From Dryomyza anilis (taxonomy: Eukaryota; Arthropoda; Insecta; Diptera; Dryomyzidae), in the NCBI GenBank assembly GCA_951804985.1, contig OX638132.1:101794026-101858025 (forward strand): a DNA stretch of 64,000 nt. Reading direction: 5' to 3'. Made by a program: the position numbers and the translations under genes. Shown here piece after piece: positions 54,345-64,000 of the stretch. Every line of letters starts with the position of its first letter. Positions within the stretch are counted from its first letter, which is position 1. The notes below the pieces were generated by a model, which was not told the origin of the DNA, did no database searches, and saw only the letters and a list, made by a program, of their open reading frames with translations.

Positions 54345-57300
54345 AAACCGTTTAAATTATTTGAATCGGTCCAAGGAATCTAAAGAAATCGCATCACCAA
54401 TTTCAAGTTTCTTTAAACCCTCATATCTTCTAAACGAAGCGTCGTAGAGGGGTCAAAGTTGGCATATTTTCTAGGGTTATTTTTTCGAATTTCAATTTTC
54501 TTTAAACCCTCATATCTTCTAAACGGATCGTCGTAGAGGGATCAAAGTTGATATATTTAATAGGTGATTTTTCCAGATTTAAGAAACCGTTTAAATTATT
54601 TCAATCGGTCCAAGGAATCCAAAGAAATCGCATCATCAATTTCAAGTTTCTTTAAACCCTCCTATCTTCTAAACAAAGCGTCGTAGAGGGGTCAAAGTTG
54701 GCATATTTTCTAGGGTTTTTTTTTCGAATTTCAGTTTTCTTAAAACCCTCATATCTTCTAAACCAAGCGTCGTAGAGTGATCAAAGTTGATATATTTAAT
54801 AGGTGATTTTTCCAGATTTAAGAAACCGTTTAAATTATTTCAATCGGTCCAAGGAATCCAAAGAAATCGCATCACCAATTTCAAGTTTCTTTAAACCCTC
54901 ATATCTTCTAAACGAAGCGTCGTAGAGGGGTCAAATTTGGCATATTTTCTAGGGTTATTTTTTCGAATTTCAATTTTCTTAAAAGCCTCATATCTTCTAA
55001 ACGGATCGTCGTAGAGGGATCAAAGTTGATATATTTAATAGGTGATTTTTCCAGATTTAAGAAACCGTTTAAATTATTTCAATCGGTCCAAGGAATCCAA
55101 AGAAATCGCATCATCAATTTCAAGTTTCTTTAAACCCTCATATCTTCTAAACAAAGCGTCGTAGAGGGGTCAAAGTTGGCATATTTTCTAGGGTTTTTTT
55201 TTCGAATTTCAGTTTTCTTAAAACCCTCATATCTTCTAAACCAAGCGTCGTAGAGGGATCAAAGTTGATATATTTAATAGGTGTTTTTTTCAAATTTAAG
55301 AAACCGTTTAAATTATTTCAATCGGTTCACGGAATACCAACAAATCGCATCACCAATTTCAAGTTTCTTTAAACCCTCATATCTTCTATACGAAGCGTCG
55401 TAGAGGGGTCAAAGTTGGCATATTTTCTAGGGTTATTTTTTCGAATTTCAATTTTTTTAAAAGCCTCATATCTTCTAAACGGAGCGTCGTAGAGGGATCA
55501 AAGTTGATATATTTAATAGGTGATTTTTCCAGATTTAAGAAACCGTTTAAATTATTTCAATCGGTCCAAGGAATCCAAAGAAATCGCATCATTAATTTCA
55601 AGTTTCTTCAAACCCTCATATCTTCTAAACAAAGCGTCGTAGAGGGGTCAAAGTTGGCATATTTTCTAGGGTTTTTTTTTCGAATATCAGTTTTCTTAAA
55701 ACCCTCATATCTTCTAAACCAAGCGTCGTAGAGTGATCAAAGTTGATATATTTAATAGGTGATTTTTCCAGATTTAAGAAACCGTTTAAATTATTTCAAT
55801 CGGTCCAAGGAATCCAAAGAAATCGCATCACCAATTTCAAGTTTCTTTAAACCCTCATATCTTCTAAACGAAGCGTCGTAGAGGGGTCAAATTTGGCATA
55901 TTTTCTAGGGTTATTTTTTCGAATTTCAATTTTCTTAAAAGCCTCATATCTTCTAAACGGATCGTCGTAGAGGGATCAAAGTTGATATATTTAATAGGTG
56001 ATTTTTCCAGATTTAAGAAACCGTTTAAATTATTTCAATCGGTCCAAGGAATCCAAAGAAATCGCATCATCAATTTCAAGTTTCTTTAAACCCTCATATC
56101 TTCTAAACAAAGCGTCGTAGAGGGGTCAAAGTTGGCATATTTTCTAGGGTTTTTTTTTCGAATTTCAGTTTTCTTAAAACCCTCATATCTTCTAAACCAA
56201 GCGTCGTAGAGGGATCAAAGTTGATATATTTAATAGGTGTTTTTTCAAATTTAAGAAACCGTTTAAATTATTTCAATCGGTCCACGGAATCCCAACAAAT
56301 CGCATCACCAATTTCAAGTTTCTTTAAACCCTCATATCTTCTATACGAAGCGTCGTAGAGGGGTCAAAGTTGGCATATTTTCTAGGGTTATTTTTTCGAA
56401 TTTCAATTTTCTTAAAAGCCTCATATCTTCTAAACGGAGCGTCGTAGAGGGATCAAAGTTGACATATTTAATAGGTGTTTTTTCAAATTTAAGAAACCGT
56501 TTAAATTATTTTAATCGGTCCAAGGAATCCAAAGAAATCGCATCACCAATTTCAAGTTTCTTTAAACCCTCATATCTTCTAAACGAAGCGTCGTAGAGGG
56601 GTCAAAGTTGGCATATTTTCTAGGGTTATTTTTTCGAATTTCAATTTTCTTTAAACCCTCATATCTTCTAAACGGATCGTCGTAGAAGGATCAAAGTTGA
56701 TATATTTAATAGGTGATTTTTCCAGATTTAAAAAACCGTTTAAATTATTTGAATCGGTCCAAGGAATCGAAAGAAATCGCATCACCAATTTCAAGTTTCT
56801 TTAAACCCTCATATCTGCTAAACAAAGCGTCGTAGAGGGGTCAAAGTTGGCATATTTTCTAGGATTATTTTTTCGAATTTCAATATTCTTAAAACCCTCA
56901 TATCTTCTAAACGGAGCGTCGTCGAGGGATCAAAGTTGATATATTTAATAGGTGATTTTTCCAGATTTAAGAAACCGTTTAAATTATTTCAATCAGTCCA
57001 AGGAATCCAAAGAAATCGCATCACCAGTTTCAAGTTTCTTTAAACCCTCATATCTTCTTAACGAAGCGTCGTAGAGGGGTCAAAGTTGATATATATAATA
57101 GGTGATTTTTCCAGATTTAAGAAACCGTTTAAATTATTTCAATCGGTCCAATGAATCTAAAGAAATCGCATCACCAATTTCTAGTTTCTTTAAACCTTCA
57201 TATCTTCTAAACGAAGCGTCGTAGAGGGGTCAAAGTTGGCATATTTTCTAGGGTTATTTTTTCGAATTTCAATTTTCTTGATATATTTAATAGGTGATTT

Positions 57301-60300
57301 TTCCAGATTTAAAAAACCGTTTAAATTATTTGAATCGGTCCAAGGAATCCAAAGAAATCGCATCATCAATTTCAAGTTTCTTTAAACCCTCATATCTTCT
57401 AAACAAAGCGTCGTAGAGGGATCAAAGTTGATATATTTAATAGGTGATTTTTCCAGATTTAAGAAACCGTTTAAATTATTTCAATCAGTCCAAGGAATCC
57501 AAAGAAATCGCATCACCAGTTTCAAGTTTCTTTAAACCCTCATATCTTCTAAACCAAGCGTCGTAGAGGGGTCAAAGTTGGCATATTTTCTAGGGTTTTT
57601 TTTTTCGAATTTCAATTTTCTTAAAACCCTCATATCTTCTAAACGGAGCGTCGTAGAGGGATCAAAGTTGATATATTTAATAGGTGTTTTTTCAAATTTA
57701 AGAAACCGTTTAAATTATTTCAATCGGTCCAAGGAATCCAAAGAAATCGCATCATCAATTTCAAGTTTCTTTAAACCCTCATATCTTCTAAACAAAGCGT
57801 CGTAGAGGGGTCAATGTTGGCATATTTTCTAGGGTTTTTTTTTTCGAATTTCAATTTTCTTAAAACCCTCATATCTTCTAAACGGAGCGTCGTAGAGGGA
57901 TCAAAGTTGATATATTTAATAGGTGTTTTTTCAAATTTAAGAAACCGTTTAAATTATTTCAATCGGTCCAAGGAATCCAAAGAAATCGCATCATCAATTT
58001 CTAGTTTCTTTAAACCTTCATATCTTCTAAACGAAGCGTCGTAGAGGGGTCAAAGTTGGCATATTTTCTAGGGTTATTTTTTCGAATTTCAATTTTCTTG
58101 ATATATTTAATAGGTGTTTTTTCCAGATTTAAGAAACCGTTTAAATTATTTCAATCGGTCCACGGAATCCAAAGAAATCGCATCATCAATTTCAAGTTTC
58201 TTTAAACCCTCATATCTTCTAAACAAAGCGTCGTAGAGGGATCAAAGTTGATATATTTAATAGGTGATTTTTCCAGATTTAAGAAACCGTTTAAATTATT
58301 TCAATCAGTCCAAGGAATCCAAAGAAATCACATCACCAGTTTCAAGTTTCTTTAAACCCTCATATCTTCTTAACGAAGCGTCGTAGAGGGGTCAAAGTTG
58401 ATATATATAATAGGTGATTTTTCCAGATTTAAGAAACCGTTTAAATTATTTCAATCAGTCCAAGGAATCCAAAGAAATCGCATCACCAGTTTCAAGTTTC
58501 TTTAAACCCTCATATCTTCTAAAAGAAGCGTCGTAGAGGGGTCAAAGTTAGCATATTTTCTAGGGTTTTTTTTTCGAATTTCAATTTTCTTAAAACCCTC
58601 ATATCTTCTAAACGAAGCGTCGTAGAGGGGTCAAAGTTGATATATTTAATAGGTGTTTTTTCAAATTTAAGAAACCGTTTAAATTATTTCAATCGATCCA
58701 AGGAATCCAAAGAAATCGCATCATCAATTTCAAGTTTCTTTAAACCCTCATATCTTCTAAACAAAGCGTCGTAGAGGGGTCAAAGTAGGCATATTTTCTA
58801 GGGTTTTTTTTTTTCGAATTTCAATTTTCTTAAAACCCTCATATCTTTTAAACGAAGCGTCGTAGAGGGGTCAAAGTTGGCATCTTAATAGGTGATTTTT
58901 CCAGATTTAAGAAACCGTTTAAATTATTTCAATCGGTCCACGGAATCCAAAGAAATCGCATCATCAATTTCAAGTTTCTTTAAACCCTCATATCTTCTAA
59001 ACAAAGTGTCGTAGAGGGATCAAAGTTGATATATTTAATAGGTGATTTTTCCAGATTTAAGAAACCGTTTAAATTATTTCAATCGGTCCAAGGAATCCCA
59101 ACAAATCGCATCACCAATTTCAAGTTTCTTTAAACCCTCATATCTTCTATACGAAGCGTCGTAGAGGGGTCAAAGTTGGCATATTTTCTAGGGTTATTTT
59201 TTCGAATTTCAATTTTCTTAAAAGCCTCATATCTTCTAAACGGAGCGTCGTAGAGGGTTCAAAGTTGATATATTTAATAGGTGATTTTTCCAGATTTAAG
59301 AAACCGTTTAAATTATTTCAATCGGTCCAAGGAATCCAAAGAAATCGCATCATTAATTTCAAGTTTCTTTAAACCCTCATATCTTCTAAACAAAGCGTCG
59401 TAGAGAGGTCAAAGTTGGCATATTTTCTGGAGACATTTTTTCGAATTTCAATTTTCTTAAAACCTTCATATCTTCTAAACGGAGCGTCGTAGAGGGATCA
59501 AAGTTGACATATTTAATAGGTGTTTTTTCAAATTTAAGAAACCGTTTAAATTATTTTAATCGGTCCAAGGAATCCAAAGAAATCGCAATACCAATTTCAA
59601 GTTTCTTTAAACCCTCATATCTCTAAACGAAGCGTCGTAGAGGGGTCAAAGTTGATATATATAATAGGTGATTTTTCCAGATTTAAGAAACCGTTTAAAT
59701 TATTTCAATCGGTCCAATGAATCTAAAGAAATCGCATCACCAATTTCAAGTTTCTTTAAACCTTCATATCTTCTAAACGAAGCGTCGTAGAGGGGTCAAA
59801 GTTGGCATATTTTCTAGGGTTATTTTTTCGAATTTCAATTTTCTTAAAACCCTCATATCTTCTAAACGGAGCGTCGTAGAGGGATCAAAGTTTATATATT
59901 TAATAGGTGATTTTTCCAGATTTAAAAAACCGTTTAAATTATTTGAATCGGTCCAAGGAATCCAAAGAAATCGCATCATCAATTTCAAGTTTCTTTAAAC
60001 CCTCATATCTTCTAAACAAAGCGTCGTAGAGGGGTCAAAGTTGGCATCTTAATAGGTGATTTTTCCAGATTTAAGAAACCGTTTAAATTATTTCAATCGG
60101 TCCACGGAATCCCAAGAAATCGCATCACCAATTTCAAGTTTCTTTAAACCCTCATATCTTCTAAACGAAGCGTCGTAGAGGGGTCAAAGTTGGCATCTTA
60201 ATAGTTGATTTTTCTAGATTTAAGAAACCGTTTAAATTATTTCAATCGGTCCAAGGAATCTAAAGAAATCGCATCATCAATTTCAAGTTTCTTTAAACCT

Positions 60301-63300
60301 TCATATCTTCTAAACGAAGCGTCGTAGAGGGGTCAAAGTTGGCATATTTTCTAGGGTTATTTTTTCGAATTTCAATTTTCTTTAAACCCTCATATCTTCT
60401 AAACGGATCGTCGTAGAGGGATCAAAGTTGATATATTTAATAGGTGATTTTTCCAGATTTAAAAAACCGTTTAAATTATTTGAATCGGTCCAAGGAATCG
60501 AAAGAAATCGCATCACCAATTTCAAGTTTCTTTAAACCCTCATATCTGCTAAACAAAGCGTCGTAGAGGGGTCAAAGTTGGCATATTTTCTAGGATTATT
60601 TTTTCGAATTTCAATATTCTTAAAACCCTCATATCTTCTAAACGGAGCGTCGTAGAGGGATCAAAGTTGATATATTTAATAGGTGATTTTTCCAGATTTA
60701 AGAAACCGTTTAAATTATTTCAATCGGTCCAAGGAATCCAAAGAAATCGCAATACCAATTTCAAGTTTCTTTAAACCCTCATATCTTCTAAACGAAGCGT
60801 CGTAGAGGGGTCAAAGTTGATATATATAATAGGTGATTTTTCCAGATTTAAGAAACCGTTTAAATTATTTCAATCGGTCCAATGAATCTAAAGAAATCGC
60901 ATCACCAATTTCAAGTTTCTTTAAACCTTCATATCTTCTAAACGAAGCGTCGTAGAGGGGTCAAAGTTGGCATATTTTCTAGGGTTATTTTTTCGAATTT
61001 CAATTTTCTTAAAACCCTCATATCTTCTAAACGGATCGTCGTAGAGGGATCAAAGTTGATATATTTAATAGGTGATTTTTCCAGATTTAAGAAACCGTTT
61101 AAATTGTTTCAATCGGTCCGCGGAATCCAAAGAAATCGCATCATCAATTTCAAGTTTCTTTAAACCCTCATATCTTCTAAACAAAGCGTCGTAGAGGGGT
61201 CAAAGTTGGCATCTTAATAGGTGATTTTTCTAGATTTAAGAAACCGTTTAAATTATTTGAATCGGTCCAAGGAATCTAAAGAAATCGCATCACTAATTTC
61301 AAGTTTCTTTAAATCCTCATATCTTCTAAACGAAGCGTCGTAGAGGGGTCAAAGTTGGTGTATTTTCTATGGGAATTTTTTCGAATTTCAATTTTCTTAA
61401 AACCCTCATATCTTCTAAACGGAGCGTCGTAGAGGGATCAAAGTTGATATATTTAATAGGTGATTTTTCCAGATTTAAGAAACTGTTTAAATTATTTCAA
61501 TCGGTCCAAGGAATCCAAAGAAATCGCATCACCAATTTCAAGTTTCTTTAAAAACCTCATATCTTCTAAACGAAGCGTCGTAGAGGGGTCAAGGTTGGCA
61601 TCTTAATAGGTGATTTTTCCAGATTTAAGAAACCGTTTAAATTATTTCAATCGGTCCACGGAATCCCAAGAAATCGCATCACCAATTTCAAGTTTCTTTA
61701 AACCCTCATATCTTCTAAACGAAGAGTCGTAGAGGGGTCAAAGTTGGCATATTTTCCAGAGGAATTTTTTCGAATTTCAATTTTCTTAAAACCTTCATAT
61801 CTTCTAAACGGAGCGTCGTAGAGGGATCAAAGTTGATATATTTAATAGGTGATTTTTCCAGATTTAAGAAACCGTTTAAATTATTTCAATCGGTCCAAGG
61901 AATCCAAAGAAATCGCATCACCAATTTCAAGTTTCTTTAAACCCTCATATCTTCTAAACGAAGCGTCGTAGAGGGGTCAAAGTTGGCATCTTTATAGGTG
62001 ATTTTTCCAGATTTTAGAAACCGTTTAAATTATTTGAATCGGTCTAAGGAATCTAAAGAAATCGCATCACCAATTGCAAGTTTCTTTAAATCCTCATATC
62101 TTCTAAACGAAGCGTCGTAGAGGGGTCAAAGTCGGTGTATTTTCTATGGGAATTTTTTCGAATTTCAATTTTCTTAAAACCCTCATATCTTCTAAACGGA
62201 GCGTCGTAGAGGGATCAAAGTTGATATATTTAATAGGTGATTTTTCCAGATTTAAGAAACTTTTTTAATTATTTCAATCGGTCCAAGGAATCCAAAGAAA
62301 TCGCATCATCAATTTCAAGTTTCTTTAAACCCTCATATCTTCTAAACGAAGCGTCGTAGAGGGGTCAAGGTTGGCATCTTAATAGGTGATTTTTCCAGAT
62401 TTAAGAAACCGTTTAAATTATTTCAATCGGTCCAAGGAATCCAAAGAATTTCAAGTTTCTTTAAGCCCTCATATCTTCTAAACGAAGCGTCGTAGAGGGG
62501 TCAAAGTTGGCATATTTTCTAGGGTTATTTTTTCGAATTTCAATTTTCTTAAAACCCTCATATCTTCTAAACGGATCGTCGTAGAGGGATCAAAGTTGAT
62601 ATATTTAATAGGAAACCGTTTAAATTATTTCAATCGGTCCACGGAATCCAAAGAAATCGCATCATCAATTTCAAGTTTCTTTAAACCCTCATATCTTCTT
62701 AACGAAGCGTCGTAGAGGGGTCAAAGTTGATATATATAATAGGTGATTTTTCCAGATTTAAGAAACCGTTTAAATTATTTCAATCAGTCCAAGGAATCCA
62801 AAGAAATCGCATCACCAGTTTCAAGTTTCTTTAAACCCTCATATCTTCTAAAAGAAGCGTCGTAGAGGGGTCAAAGTTGGCATATTTTCTAGGGTTTTTT
62901 TTTCGAATTTCAATTTTCTTAAAACCCTCATATCTTCTGAACGAAGCGTCGTAGAGGGGTCAAAGTTGATATATTTAATAGGTGATTTTTCCAGATTTAA
63001 GAAACCGTTTAAATTATTTCAATCGGTCCACGGAATCCAAAGAAATCGCATCATCAATTTCAAGTTTCTTTAAACCCTCATATCTTCTAAACAAAGCGTC
63101 GTAGAGGGATCAAAGTTGATATATTTAATAGGTGATTTTTCCAGATTTAAGAAACCGTTTAAATTATTTCAATCGGTCCAAGGAATCCAAAGAAATCGCA
63201 TCATCAATTACAAGTTTCTTTAAACCCTCATATATTCTAAACAAAGCGTCGTAGAGGGATCAAAGTTGATATATTTAATAGGTGATTTTTCCAGATTTAA

Positions 63301-64000
63301 GAAACCGTTTAAATTATTTCAATCGGTCAAAAGAATCCAAAGAAATCGCATCACCAATTTCAAGTTTCTTTAAACCCTCAAATCTTCTAAACGAAGCGTC
63401 GTAGAGGGGTCAAAGTTGGCATATTTTGTAGTAGAATTTTTTAAACGGAGCGTCGTAGAGTGATCAAAGTTGATATATTTAATAGGTGATTTTTCCAGAT
63501 TTAAGAAACCGTTTAAATTATTTCAATCGGTCCAAGGAATCTAAAGAAATCGCATCATCAATTTCAAGTTTCTTTAAACCCTCATATCTTCTAAACGAAG
63601 CGTCGTAGAGGGGTCAAAGTTGGAATATTTTCTGGAGAAATTTTTTCGAATTTCAATTTTCTAAAAAACTTCATATCTTCTAAACGGAGCGTCGAAGAGG
63701 GATCAAAGTTTATATTTTTAATAGGTGTTTTTTCAAATTTAAGAAACCGTTTAAATTATTTCAATCGGTCCAAGGAATCCAAAGAAATCGCATCACCAAT
63801 TTCAAGTTTCATTAAACCCTCATATCTTCTAAACGAAGCGTCGTAGAGGGGTCAAAGTTGGCATATTTTCAGGAGAAATTTTTTCGAATTTCAATTTTCT
63901 TAAAAACTTCATATCTTCTAAATGGAGCGTCGCAGAGGGATCAAAGTTGATATATTTAATAGGTGATTTTTCCAGATTTAAGAAACCGTTTAAATTATTT
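54345..64000. repeat. Satellite array, 239-bp dimeric unit, runs off the window
   Basis: 9.65 kb of uninterrupted tandem repeats. Each unit holds two related boxes with TATCTTCTAAACGAAGCGTC and GTAGAGGGGTCAAAGTTG. Box A continues TGGCATATTTTCTAGGGTTA..TTTCGAATTTCAATTTTCTT. Box B continues TGATATATTTAATAGGTGAT, then AGAAACCGTTTAAATTATTT, CAATCGGTCCAAGGAATCC and AAATCGCATCACC. TATCTT starts at 54424, 54513 and 54663 give 89+150=239 bp. By length this is about 40 units. Deletion variants (GTTGGCATCTTAATAGG, GATATATATAATAGG) are common on the right. Open frames of 60-76 codons inside it are by-products of the repeat. Confidence 0.97.
54400..56420. repeat. Four-unit (~955 bp) higher-order repeat in the satellite
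   Basis: Diagnostic variants recur at one spacing. GTAGAGTGATC is at about 54773 and 55729 (956 bp). CTTCTATACGAAGCG is at about 55383 and 56338 (955 bp). The pair of variant units with AACCAAGCG and AACAAATCGC also repeats in phase. 955 bp is four 239-bp units. Confidence 0.8.

Noticed and set aside
54345..64000. CRISPR-like array or coding repeats
   Set aside because: There are no unique spacers; the whole unit repeats, which is a satellite. The 60-76 codon frames are copies of the unit.

Overview
This window is AT-rich nuclear DNA from an insect, most likely a higher (cyclorrhaphan) fly. The evidence is split genes with GT..AG introns, long Ala/Gln-rich coding stretches of the kind common in flies, and a dense load of dipteran-style transposons: an RTE-type LINE with a TAAG tail, hAT elements, tRNA-derived SINEs, foldback-like palindromes and a gypsy-type solo LTR. 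A tephritid fruit fly is my guess for the family. It is an inference and no species is claimed.

Only two host genes are visible, both on the + strand. (1) 870-2940 is the last coding exon of a large, low-complexity, proline-rich protein that I could not identify. Its upstream exons lie outside the window, and its 3'UTR probably runs to about 5.77 kb. (2) 10179-32389 is a complete mitochondrial methionyl-tRNA synthetase gene. It has seven exons that join in frame to 617 codons, with HIGH and KMSKS motifs intact. Two of its introns are swollen by repeats: intron 3 (3.2 kb, carrying a nonautonomous hAT) and intron 5 (16.5 kb, carrying SINEs, MITEs, decayed satellites and nested palindromes).

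The rest is mobile or repetitive. Between the two genes lies a near-perfect 3.2-kb palindrome (6461-9689) built like a Foldback element, ending about 0.5 kb before the MetRS start codon. Downstream of MetRS come several copies of a TATACCCT-type dispersed repeat and a 1.07-kb palindrome nested inside one of them. Next are a structurally complete RTE retrotransposon with an intact 1014-aa endonuclease/reverse transcriptase ORF (minus strand, 11-bp target duplication), and a solo LTR 13 bp away. After these comes a second hAT element (46998-48760, 8-bp target duplication) whose interior is a ~95-bp tandem array, followed by further SINE and MITE pieces.

The last 9.65 kb (54345 to the window edge) is one satellite array. 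Its 239-bp unit is an 89+150 bp dimer, and part of it is organised as a 4-unit (~955 bp) higher-order repeat.

I found no CRISPR array, operon or bacterial-style system. The most unusual structures are the foldback palindrome upstream of MetRS, the hAT with an internal minisatellite, the higher-order satellite, and the repeated nesting of elements inside palindromes.
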